Origin: an uncultured Bacteroidales bacterium
GTDB lineage: Bacteria > Bacteroidota > Bacteroidia > Bacteroidales > UBA932
Assembly: GCA_905234285.1 (NCBI GenBank)
Contig: CAJOHK010000014.1
Location: forward strand, 1 to 48,627
Direction: 5' to 3'
DNA length: 48,627 nucleotides
The stretch's first letter is position 1. Each line of letters starts with the position of its first letter. The translations under genes were made by a program, and so were the position numbers. This document shows positions 1-7,601 of this stretch, piece after piece. The notes below the pieces were generated by a model that had not been told where the DNA came from, made no database searches, and saw nothing but the letters and a program-made list of their open reading frames with translations.

Positions 1-36
1 CCCTATATAGCTACAAAGATAAGAAATATATTTGAC

Positions 37-60
37 AAAAAAAAGACCCTGGAAGGTCTT
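37..60 (-). terminator. Intrinsic terminator, leftward
   Basis: AAGACC (43-48) and GGTCTT (55-60) form a six-pair stem with a six-base loop. On the minus strand the stem runs straight into a run of eight T (A-run at 37-44). This would end a leftward transcript, but no minus-strand gene is evident between here and 201. It may act on antisense transcription from the lipid operon, or the run may belong to a gene outside the window. Confidence 0.45.
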
Positions 61-98
61 CTGATAAAAAAAATCGAAAAATATTGTGTCAAACTACC

Positions 99-125
99 GG
101 ACACCAAAATGGCCTTTTGGTGTCC
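99..125. repeat. Perfect 11-bp inverted repeat
   Basis: GGACACCAAAA (99-109) and TTTTGGTGTCC (115-125) pair perfectly around the five-base loop TGGCC. It is not followed by a T-run on either strand. It lies upstream of the promoter at 149-180, so it would not be in the mRNA of the lipid operon. It could be the 3' hairpin of an upstream transcript or an operator; I cannot choose between these. Confidence 0.6.
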
Positions 126-135
126 GTGTCTGTAT

Positions 136-160
136 CTGCCGCAGGCAGTTTGTGTTTTCT
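136..160 (+). terminator. Possible weak rightward terminator
   Basis: CTGCC (136-140) and GGCAG (144-148) form a five-pair stem with a three-base loop, followed by a T-rich stretch (TTTGTGTTTTCT). It may end a rightward transcript from before the window. The T-rich stretch also holds the -33 box of the next promoter, so the call is uncertain. Confidence 0.3.
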
Positions 161-180
161 CTGGAATTTTAGTATATTTG
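149..180 (+). promoter_or_regulatory. Bacteroidota-type promoter of the lipid operon
   Basis: TTTG at 149-152 and TATATTTG at 173-180 are separated by 20 bp. This matches the -33/-7 consensus (TTTG, 19-21 bp, TAnnTTTG) used by the primary sigma factor of Bacteroidota. Transcription would start around 185, leaving a short leader before the ATG at 201. Confidence 0.75.
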
Positions 181-200
181 AGGGTTTTAAAAGGAAACAC

Positions 201-2696
201 ATGCACAGAATATTTCTGCCCATCTATAAATTCTTTCAGAAGCATCAGATTCTGATGTACGTGGTGATGTTTGCCACGCTGGCATTCTTTGGCTATTTTG
301 GCTTTCAACTGCGGTTCGAGGAAGACATCATTAAACTGCTGCCGCGTGCGGCAACGTCCAACGAACTGGCTTTCAGCGAAATTGAGCTAGCCGGGAAAAT
401 CTTTGTCCAGGTAACCTCGCGGGACCCCGAGAATCCCGTAGAGCCGGCGCGGCTGGGAGACGTCTCAGAAGAGTACTGCACCCTGCTGGAGCAGGCAGAC
501 AGCGCCACGCATTACATTTTGGGCAGCCTGTCTACGCTGGACACGGATACGGCCTTCGGGGCCATGGATTTTGCCATTTCTCACCTCCCCTCTTTTGTAG
601 ACGAAAGCTGGTACGCCGGCATTGAGCAGGCCCTGTCCCAGGATGCCATCAACCGGCAAATGGAGGAGAACTACGAGCTAATCATGGAGGACGAAACCGG
701 CATGGCGTCCCAATTGGTGGCCATGGACCCGCTGAACCTGCGCACGGTAGTGTTGGGCGCCCTGCTGGACGACAGCAGCGCCATGGGCGGTTTCACCATG
801 GAAGACGGCCATCTGTTCTGTCCCGACAAAACCGTAGCCCTGGCCTTTATCACGCCCTCGTTCGGCTACACCAATTCCGGTTATGGCACCCGTCTGGTGA
901 ACCTGATGCAAAAGGTCCAGAGAGAAGTAGAGGCCGCCAATCCCGATATCCGCATCTTGGTACATGGAAATGTATCCAACAGCGTGTCCAACGCCAGCAC
1001 CATCAAGCGGGATCTGGCCTATACACTCGGCCTGAGCCTGCTCCTGATCCTGATCATCATGCTCATGAGCTTCCACAGCCTGTCCTGGGTGTGGCAGCAA
1101 GTGGTGCCCGTGATTTACGGCGCCGTATTTGCCATGGCCTGCCTGTATTGGATTAAGGGCGTGATGTCTCTCATGGCCCTGGGTATCAGTGCCATCGTAC
1201 TGGGTGTGGCCATCAGCTACTGCCTGCACGTGCTCATCCACTTCTATTACGTGGGAGACGCCGAGAAAATGCTTCGGGAAGAGTCCACGCCCGTGTTCCT
1301 GGGCTGCCTTACCACCATCGGCGCGTTCATGGGACTGCTCTTTACAGAGAGTGACCTGCTTAGGGACTTCGGCCTGTTCAGCACCTTCGCCCTCATTGGC
1401 AATACCCTGTTTGCGCTCATTTTCCTGCCGCATTTCCTCCAGCCCAAGCAAATCAAGTTCAAGCGCCAGAAAGGTTTCCCGCTGGTTGAGCGCATCAACA
1501 ACCTGCCCTGGGACCGTAACAAATGGATTATCGGCACGCTCATCGTGCTCATTATCGCGGGCGCTGCGTTTAGCCCCAAAGTCAAGTTTGACTCAGACCT
1601 TCGCAATCTGAACTTTATATCGGATGAAGTGCAGGAAAGCATGGACCTGTACAACACCAAAAACGCCGACGGCTATGCCCACCAGTATTTTGCCGCCTGG
1701 GGCATGGATCTGGAGAGCGCCTTGGAGTATAACAAAGGCCTGCACGAAACCCTGGACAGCTTAAAGGCCGAAGGCCTGGTGAAAGGCTACAGTCCCCTAA
1801 CCCGCCTGCTCTTCATTTCCCAGAAGGACCAGGAAGCCCGCATCCGGGCATGGAAAGATTTCTGGACGCCCGCGCGCATCAAGGAGGTGCGCCGTAACCT
1901 TGCTGTGGCCGCCCGCAATTACGAGCTCCCGGAAGACCTGTTTGACAGCTTCATCAACCTCCTTGGGGCCGACTATGAGCCCGGAAACTTCATCGAGGCC
2001 GATATTATCCCTCCGGGGCTGCTGTCCAACTACGTAGAGAAGCAGGTGTCGGGGCGCTATATGGTGTTCACCGATATCTCTTATGAAAAAGAGGAAGAGG
2101 ATCATGTGTGGCACACCGTAGCCGCCTGCGACCATGTGTTTGTGCTGGATCCCTTCTTCTATTGCCGGGATATGGTGGAAATTGTGCACGACGACTTCAA
2201 TACTACCCTGTGGATTTCCAGCCTCTTTGTGCTGCTGGTGCTGCTCATCAGCTTCCGCAATCTCTGGATTGCCCTGGTGGCCTACTTCCCCATGTTCATC
2301 AGCTGGTACGTGATGCAGGGCTACATGGCCTTGTTCGGCCTGGAGTTCAACCTCATCAACATTGTGATATCCACCTTTATCTACGGTATTGGCGTAGACT
2401 ACAGTATATTCGTGATGGAGGGATTGCTGGCCGAAGCCCGGCAAGGAGAAACCAAAATGCTGGAATTCCATAAAGTGGCCATCTTCTACAGTGCGCTGGT
2501 GCTGGCCATCGTGACCTTCTCGCTTATCTTTGCCCGTCACCCGTCCATTCATTCCATCGGCATCATTACCCTCATAGGAATGGCGTCTACCATCCTTATC
2601 ACCTACTCCCTGCAGCCCTGGATTTTCCGGATGCTGTGCCGGGTGCCCTTCTTCAGGCGGGGGTTCCGCATTCCGGACCGTCCTAGAACAGACTAA
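201..2696 (+). CDS. MMPL/RND family lipid-type transporter
   Basis: A protein of 831 residues with the MMPL/RND layout: one N-terminal membrane helix (about residues 15-40), a large extracytoplasmic domain, a bundle of about five helices (about 275-430), a second helix and extracytoplasmic domain, and a second bundle (about 675-820). The family exports lipids, polyketides or hopanoid-like compounds with the proton motive force. An open frame extends back to 84, but the ATG at 201 is preferred because the promoter at 149-180 lies inside the longer version and AAAGGA precedes the ATG. The gene is first in a tight operon with fakA (3-bp gap), fakB, a GNAT-like gene, plsX and an ACP gene, which suggests a lipidic substrate. 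It is a paralogue of the MMPL half of the fusion at 12521-15679: both share the motif pattern with G(I/V)A-Y-LH in helix 4 and TT(I/V)GAF. The substrate is unknown. Confidence 0.85.
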   Translation: MHRIFLPIYKFFQKHQILMYVVMFATLAFFGYFGFQLRFEEDIIKLLPRAATSNELAFSEIELAGKIFVQVTSRDPENPVEPARLGDVSEEYCTLLEQADSATHYILGSLSTLDTDTAFGAMDFAISHLPSFVDESWYAGIEQALSQDAINRQMEENYELIMEDETGMASQLVAMDPLNLRTVVLGALLDDSSAMGGFTMEDGHLFCPDKTVALAFITPSFGYTNSGYGTRLVNLMQKVQREVEAANPDIRILVHGNVSNSVSNASTIKRDLAYTLGLSLLLILIIMLMSFHSLSWVWQQVVPVIYGAVFAMACLYWIKGVMSLMALGISAIVLGVAISYCLHVLIHFYYVGDAEKMLREESTPVFLGCLTTIGAFMGLLFTESDLLRDFGLFSTFALIGNTLFALIFLPHFLQPKQIKFKRQKGFPLVERINNLPWDRNKWIIGTLIVLIIAGAAFSPKVKFDSDLRNLNFISDEVQESMDLYNTKNADGYAHQYFAAWGMDLESALEYNKGLHETLDSLKAEGLVKGYSPLTRLLFISQKDQEARIRAWKDFWTPARIKEVRRNLAVAARNYELPEDLFDSFINLLGADYEPGNFIEADIIPPGLLSNYVEKQVSGRYMVFTDISYEKEEEDHVWHTVAACDHVFVLDPFFYCRDMVEIVHDDFNTTLWISSLFVLLVLLISFRNLWIALVAYFPMFISWYVMQGYMALFGLEFNLINIVISTFIYGIGVDYSIFVMEGLLAEARQGETKMLEFHKVAIFYSALVLAIVTFSLIFARHPSIHSIGIITLIGMASTILITYSLQPWIFRMLCRVPFFRRGFRIPDRPRTD

Positions 2697-2699
2697 AAC

Positions 2700-4292
2700 A
2701 TGAACCTTGACGCTGAACTATACCTGAACTTAATCCGCGGCGGCGCAGCCCGACTGGCCCAAGAGCGGCAAACCATCAACGACCTTAACGTGTTCCCTAT
2801 CCCCGACGGTGATACGGGAGACAATATGTACATGACCATAGAAGCCGGAAGCCGGGCCGAAGGAAACCGCCTGGACCAGGCCGCCGATGCCGTCTCCCAC
2901 GGGATGCTGATGGGCGCCAGGGGCAATTCCGGCGTCATCCTTTCCCGCATCTTCGCCGGTATGGCCAAAGGCTTCACCGGATTGCAGGAGGCCGATACCG
3001 CCGCCTTCACCCAGGCCATGCGCATGGGAGTCCAGGAGGCCTATCAGGCCGTTTCCCAGCCGGTAGAAGGAACCATCCTCACCGTCCTGCGCGAGGGAGT
3101 GGACGCCGCCGCCGGTTCGTCCACCCTGGAAGAATTCTTCGACCGCTGGATCAGTGGCATGGACCTGAGCCTGCAGCACACGCCGGAGCTCCTGGACGTC
3201 CTCAAAAAGGCCGGCGTGGTAGACAGCGGCGGCGCGGGCTTGCTGAGCATTGCCGAGGGCATGCGCGCTGCCCTGCACGGGGAAACACCTCTGGAACTGG
3301 AAACTGCGGCCCCGCAGGCCCAGGCCGTAGACTTTGGCGCCTTCACGGAAGACAGCATCCTGGAATTCGGTTATTGCACCGAGTTCCTCCTGCGCCTGCA
3401 AAAATCCAAAGTAGACCTGGACAGCTTTGACGAGAGCGTCATCGAGCACTGGCTGGAAGGCCAGGGCGATTCCCTGGTATTCTTCCGGGACGGCAGCATT
3501 GTCAAGGTGCACGTGCACACCAAGGACCCCGGCGCCGTTCTCACTAAATGCCGCGAATGGGGCGAGTTCCTCACCATCAAGGTAGAGAACATGACCCTCC
3601 AGCACCACGAGAACCACATGGACGAGCGCTATAAGCGCGCCCGCAAGGCCATGGGAATTGTGACCGTGGCGGCGGGCAAAGGCCTCACCCATACTTTCAA
3701 GGAAATGGGCGCCGACGTGGTCATCGAGGGCGGACAAACCATGAATCCTGCCGTAGACCGCTTCCTGAATGCCTTCCGCGAGACCAATGCCGACCTCATC
3801 CTGGTGTTCCCCAACAACAGCAACATCGTCCTTACAGCCCAGCAGGCGGCGGCCCTGTACAAAGATGCCCGCGTAGAAGTGATTCCCACCAAAACCCTGG
3901 GCGAAGGTTACTATGCCATGGCCAACCTGGATCAGGAAATGGACCCGGACACCCTCATACAAAGCCTCGCCGATGCGGCGGCATCGGTAACCACCGGCTT
4001 GGTTTCCCGTGCCATAAGAGACGCCGAGGGCGTGAGGGAAGGCGAGTATATCGGCATCCGGGGAAAAGATATTCTTTGCAGCGCCTCCAGTGCATCGGAA
4101 GCGGCCGTCGCCCTTGCCGCCAAACTGGATGCCGGCCATGCCGATATCTTCCTCCTCATTGCCGGAGAAGATGCCGCCGCAGGTGCCCCGGAGGCCCTTC
4201 AGGCCCACCTACAACAAAACTATCCCCTTGCCGAAGTCATCCTGCTTCAAGGGGATCAACCCGTATATGATTATATTCTTGTGCTATGCTAA
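2700..4292 (+). CDS. fakA: Fatty acid kinase catalytic subunit FakA (DAK2 fusion, YloV-type)
   Basis: A protein of 530 residues matching the DhaL/DAK2 fusion family, near the usual length of about 550. The N-terminal kinase domain (about 1-190) carries the nucleotide-binding motif FPIPDGDTGDNM near residue 36 and a GARGNSGV loop near 70. The C-terminal half is the FakA-type linker and FakB-interacting region. FakA phosphorylates fatty acids bound to FakB, giving acyl-phosphate for PlsX-dependent phospholipid synthesis. The assignment is strengthened by context: the next gene encodes a DegV/FakB protein overlapping by 7 bp, and plsX follows two genes later. The gap from the MMPL gene is 3 bp, so both are on one transcript. 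Confidence 0.9.
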   Translation: MNLDAELYLNLIRGGAARLAQERQTINDLNVFPIPDGDTGDNMYMTIEAGSRAEGNRLDQAADAVSHGMLMGARGNSGVILSRIFAGMAKGFTGLQEADTAAFTQAMRMGVQEAYQAVSQPVEGTILTVLREGVDAAAGSSTLEEFFDRWISGMDLSLQHTPELLDVLKKAGVVDSGGAGLLSIAEGMRAALHGETPLELETAAPQAQAVDFGAFTEDSILEFGYCTEFLLRLQKSKVDLDSFDESVIEHWLEGQGDSLVFFRDGSIVKVHVHTKDPGAVLTKCREWGEFLTIKVENMTLQHHENHMDERYKRARKAMGIVTVAAGKGLTHTFKEMGADVVIEGGQTMNPAVDRFLNAFRETNADLILVFPNNSNIVLTAQQAAALYKDARVEVIPTKTLGEGYYAMANLDQEMDPDTLIQSLADAAASVTTGLVSRAIRDAEGVREGEYIGIRGKDILCSASSASEAAVALAAKLDAGHADIFLLIAGEDAAAGAPEALQAHLQQNYPLAEVILLQGDQPVYDYILVLC

Positions 4293-5155
4293 AACTCTAC
4301 ACCGACTCCGACACTGACTTTACCCCCGCCCTTGCCCAAGCGCACGGATACACGGGCTTCATTTCCATGCCCTACAGTGTGGATGCCAAAACCATCTACC
4401 CGTACGAAGACTTCGACGTCTTTGACAGCCATGCTTTCTACGACATGCTCCGCGGCGGCGTCCTGCCCACCACCAGCGCCATTTCCAAGGAGCGTTACCA
4501 GGAAATCTTCGAGCCGGACTTTGCCGCCGGCCATGACATCCTGTACGTGCACTTCTCCCGTGCCATGACGGCCACCTTCGACGCCATGGACCAAGCCATC
4601 GAAGCGCTCAAGGCCAAGTACCCCGGCGTGCGCTTCGAGGAAATCGACTGCAAGGGCATTACCACCATCTGCTACCCTATCGTCTACAGCATCGGCGAAC
4701 AATTCAAGGCCGGGAAAAGCCTGGACGAGCTCCTGGCCTGGGCAAAGGAGGAAGTGGACCACTGGGCCATGTACTTCTTTGCCAACGACCTCAAGTTCTT
4801 CCACCGCAGCGGCCGCGTAAGCGGTCTGGCCGCCACCATGGGCACCCTTATCGGCGTGCGTCCCCTCATCCACATGAGCCAGGAAGGCAAGATGGTCTCG
4901 GTGGGCACCGCCAAGGGCCGCGTCAAAGCCATCGAATACCTGGTGGGTAAAGTGGGCGAACTGGGCCTGGATGTTCAGAATCACATCCTGTGCATCGGAC
5001 ACTCCGACGCCCCCGAAATCGCGCATGAGGTGGGCCGCCTCATCGAGGAGCGCTATGGCAAACAGCATATTGTCTATGTGGATGTGAATCCCACCGCCGG
5101 CAGCCACTGCGGCCCCAACGGCGTGGGTGTATGCTTTCACGCCAAAAACAGATAG
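4286..5155 (+). CDS. DegV family fatty-acid-binding protein (FakB)
   Basis: A protein of 289 residues with the DegV fold pattern: a start KLYTDSDTD where the family has a short strand and D-S-x-(C/D)-D-L/F, then LPTTSAIS near residue 68 (the conserved T-S-Q/A-x-S segment of the lipid pocket), and FFHRSGRVSG near 170, the usual F-L-x-x-x-G-R-I/V-S motif. FakB proteins bind a fatty acid and present it to FakA for phosphorylation. The start codon overlaps the end of fakA by 7 bp, indicating translational coupling. Which acyl chain it prefers cannot be read from the sequence. Confidence 0.88.
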   Translation: MLKLYTDSDTDFTPALAQAHGYTGFISMPYSVDAKTIYPYEDFDVFDSHAFYDMLRGGVLPTTSAISKERYQEIFEPDFAAGHDILYVHFSRAMTATFDAMDQAIEALKAKYPGVRFEEIDCKGITTICYPIVYSIGEQFKAGKSLDELLAWAKEEVDHWAMYFFANDLKFFHRSGRVSGLAATMGTLIGVRPLIHMSQEGKMVSVGTAKGRVKAIEYLVGKVGELGLDVQNHILCIGHSDAPEIAHEVGRLIEERYGKQHIVYVDVNPTAGSHCGPNGVGVCFHAKNR

Positions 5156-5170
5156 GAGGGCCCCGAATCT

Positions 5171-6301
5171 ATGGTAGAAGTCAGAGAAGTGAAAACCCGT
5201 CAGGAACAAAGGGCGTTCCTGAACTTTCCCCTGGACTTGTACAAGGGCAACATGAATTTTGTGCCGCCGCTGTATGCCGACGAAAAAAAGATGTTCGGCA
5301 AGAACTATGTATATAACGATAGTTGCGACTGGACGGCGTTCGTGGCCTACAAGGACGGGGTGGCCGCAGGCCGGATTCAATGCATTATCCAAAAGGACGC
5401 CAACGCCAAAAACGGAGAAAAGCGATGCCGCTTCTGCCGCTTTGACGTGACGGACGACTTGGACGTGTCCCGCGCCCTGTTTGCCACTGCCGGGAAGTGG
5501 GCCCTGGAAAAAGGGATGGATACCCTGGTGGGGCCGCTCAACTTCTCCGACCTTGAGCGGGAGGGCATGCTGGTAGATGGTTTTGACGAGCCGGCCACCT
5601 TTGAGCAGAACTACAACTTTGCCTATTACAAGGACCATGTGGAATCGCTGGGCTTCCGCAAGGAAATTGACTGGACCGCCAGCCGCCTGTATGGTGCCGA
5701 TAGCGCCGAAACTATGGAAGAGCTGGAGCAGCTTGTAGGCTTTATCTTCAAACGTTACAAACTGCACTACGGATCGGCCAAAAACGGCCCCGACCTTTTG
5801 AGAAAGTACGCCGACGGCATCTTCGACCTCCTGGACAAGTCCTATGAAGGCCTTTATGGGACGGTGCCCTTTACCGAGGGCATGCGCAAGCTGGTGCTGG
5901 AGAACTTTGCCCTGGTCATCAGTCCCAAATATACGGCCGTTATCCTGGACGAGAACGAGAAGATGGTCTGCTTCGGCCTGTCCTTCCCCGGTCTGGCCCG
6001 TGCCCTGGTGGGCACCCGCGGCAAATACACCCCCGCTACCCTGGCCAAACTGCTGTATGCCATCAAGAAGCCCGACATCATTGACCTGTGCCTGGTGGGC
6101 GTAGATCCGGACTATCTCAACCGGGGCGTCTCCGGTGCCCTTTCCCTGGCCATTATGAAGATGCTGCGCGACAACCCCGGGCTCAAGTGGGCCGACACCA
6201 ACCTGAACCTGGAAAACAATTATGCCATCCAGAACCAGTGGCGCCGTTTCAAGCGCGACGAATGCAAGCGCTACCGCGCCTATGTGAAGGAACTCGTATG
6301 A
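5171..6301 (+). CDS. GNAT-like N-acyltransferase family protein (YghO-like), function unknown
   Basis: A soluble protein of 376 residues without signal peptide. It begins with a REVKTRQEQRAF-type segment and has a PLYADEKKMF stretch near residue 37, a conserved GPLNFSDLEREGMLVDGF region near residue 120, and a C-terminal GNAT-like region with DLCLVGVDPDYLNRGVSG near 300, which resembles the acetyl-CoA pyrophosphate loop. I recognise it as the family annotated as YghO-like or generic GNAT, which often sits beside lipid genes. An AGGAGGG ribosome-binding site precedes the ATG. The stop overlaps plsX by 4 bp (ATGA). Because it lies between fakB and plsX, acyl transfer in lipid metabolism is plausible, but the substrate is not known. 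Confidence 0.6.
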   Translation: MVEVREVKTRQEQRAFLNFPLDLYKGNMNFVPPLYADEKKMFGKNYVYNDSCDWTAFVAYKDGVAAGRIQCIIQKDANAKNGEKRCRFCRFDVTDDLDVSRALFATAGKWALEKGMDTLVGPLNFSDLEREGMLVDGFDEPATFEQNYNFAYYKDHVESLGFRKEIDWTASRLYGADSAETMEELEQLVGFIFKRYKLHYGSAKNGPDLLRKYADGIFDLLDKSYEGLYGTVPFTEGMRKLVLENFALVISPKYTAVILDENEKMVCFGLSFPGLARALVGTRGKYTPATLAKLLYAIKKPDIIDLCLVGVDPDYLNRGVSGALSLAIMKMLRDNPGLKWADTNLNLENNYAIQNQWRRFKRDECKRYRAYVKELV

Positions 6302-7317
6302 TTAAGATTATTGTAGACTGCTTCGGTGGCGACCACTGCCCCGAGGCGCCCGTAGAAGGCGCTTTGGCGGCGCTTTCGGCCAACCCCGACCTCTATGTCA
6401 TCCTCACCGGCGACGAGGCCATCCTCGGCCAAGCGCTGGAAGGCAAGACGTATGACACCTCCCGCCTGGAGATTGTGCATGCGCCGGAGGTAATCGGCTG
6501 CGACGAGAAGCCCACCGATGTAGTGCGTCTCAAGCGCAATTCATCCATGATGAAGGCCATCATCCTCCTGAGAGACCGCGACGATATCGCCGCCATGGTG
6601 AGTACCGGTTCTACGGGCGCCCTGGTTACCGGCGCGCTGGTGCGTCTGGGCCGCATTCCCGGCGTCATCCGTCCGGCCTTCTGCCCCATCCTGCCCACCA
6701 TGGACGGAGGGATCGTGGGTATCTGCGACAGCGGTGCCAATGTAGAAGTAACCTCGGCCCATCTGCGTCAGTTCGCCATCATGGCATCCCTTTACCTGGA
6801 GAACGTGTATGGCGTCAGGAAACCCCGCACCGCCCTGCTGAACGTTGGCAAGGAGGCCGAGAAAGGCGACGACGTCCGGCGCGAGACCTATGCCCTTCTG
6901 CGCCAGACCCCCTCGGTGAATTTTGTAGGAAACATGGAAAGCCGGGACCTGCTGAGCGGCAGCTATGACGTGGTGGTGGCCGACGGATTCAGCGGAAACG
7001 TGCTGGTGAAAACCACCGAAGGAACCGCCCTGGAGCTTCTGAAAAAGCTGAAAAAGGAAATCTTCTGCCGCACTATTTATAAGCTGGGCGCCCTCCTCAT
7101 GAAAAAGATGTTTGCCGACATGAAGGCGTTCATGAACTACCAGAACTACGGTGGCAGCGTACTCCTGGGCACATCCAAGGTGGTGGTCAAGGGGCATGGC
7201 TCCTCCAAGGCCGTTGCCGTGGAAAAGTGCATCGAGCAGGCTTACCGGATGGAAGTTTCCGGTTTGTCCGCCAAAATTGAAAGCGAAATAGCACAATACG
7301 AACATTACGAAGATTAA
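6298..7317 (+). CDS. plsX: Phosphate acyltransferase PlsX
   Basis: A protein of 339 residues, the usual PlsX length. It shows the family hallmarks: the D-x-F/M-G-G-D start near residue 7 (DCFGGDH), STGSTGAL near residue 102, DSGANVE near 143, LLNVGKEAEKG near 183 and VVADGFSGNV near 225. PlsX interconverts acyl-ACP and acyl-phosphate, the latter being the substrate of PlsY. A longer frame reaches upstream to 6088, but the ATG at 6298 is the conserved start and overlaps the previous gene by 4 bp. Together with fakA and fakB upstream and an ACP gene 2 bp downstream, the operon can move acyl groups between free acid, acyl-phosphate and acyl-ACP. Confidence 0.95.
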   Translation: MIKIIVDCFGGDHCPEAPVEGALAALSANPDLYVILTGDEAILGQALEGKTYDTSRLEIVHAPEVIGCDEKPTDVVRLKRNSSMMKAIILLRDRDDIAAMVSTGSTGALVTGALVRLGRIPGVIRPAFCPILPTMDGGIVGICDSGANVEVTSAHLRQFAIMASLYLENVYGVRKPRTALLNVGKEAEKGDDVRRETYALLRQTPSVNFVGNMESRDLLSGSYDVVVADGFSGNVLVKTTEGTALELLKKLKKEIFCRTIYKLGALLMKKMFADMKAFMNYQNYGGSVLLGTSKVVVKGHGSSKAVAVEKCIEQAYRMEVSGLSAKIESEIAQYEHYED

Positions 7318-7319
7318 CC

Positions 7320-7556
7320 ATGTTTGAAAAAGTACAATCCATCCTGGCGAAGCAGCTTCGTCTGGACCCTTCCAGGATAACGCCGGAGTCGCTTATCAAG
7401 AAAGACCTGGGCGCCGATTCCCTGGATATCCTTCAGCTTCTTATGCGCATTGAGGACCAGTACGGCATTGTTATTCCAGACCAGGCCCTGGCCAGCTTCG
7501 AAACGGTGGCCGACGTAGTCTCTTACCTGGAAAAGAATCAGGACATTCAGTTGTAA
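7320..7556 (+). CDS. Acyl carrier protein
   Basis: An acidic protein of 78 residues with the phosphopantetheine attachment motif G-A-D-S-L-D; the modified serine is residue 34. Length and helix pattern match FabD/FabF-interacting ACPs. The ATG is 2 bp after the plsX stop, so this is the last gene of the lipid operon. It differs from the two ACPs in the pigment-like operon (19625-19885 and 22757-22999). It may serve the PlsX reaction or primary fatty acid synthesis; whether it is the housekeeping AcpP cannot be decided here. Confidence 0.9.
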   Translation: MFEKVQSILAKQLRLDPSRITPESLIKKDLGADSLDILQLLMRIEDQYGIVIPDQALASFETVADVVSYLEKNQDIQL

Positions 7557-7581
7557 TTTGACGGGATAATCAGTATATTTG
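7551..7581 (+). promoter_or_regulatory. Promoter of the nucleoside kinase gene
   Basis: TATATTTG at 7574-7581 fits the -7 box TAnnTTTG. A partial -33 box, TTG at 7551-7553, lies 20 bp upstream and overlaps the last codons and stop of the ACP gene. The start codon at 7602 follows at a distance that leaves a leader of about 15 bases. Confidence 0.6.
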
Positions 7582-7601
7582 CAGTCAAATTTTTTCTATC
7601 T

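Noticed and set aside
84..200. Upstream extension of the MMPL reading frame from 84.
   Set aside because: It contains a perfect hairpin and a full promoter (149-180); the protein-like sequence begins at the ATG at 201.
2730..4208. Long open frame antisense to fakA; similar long antisense frames lie opposite pdxB-DUF4301 (39155-41197), acn (31226-32638) and the PaaK-like gene (10350-11663).
   Set aside because: They mirror the codon bias of the GC-rich sense genes, have no recognisable domains, and the sense strands are clearly conserved genes.
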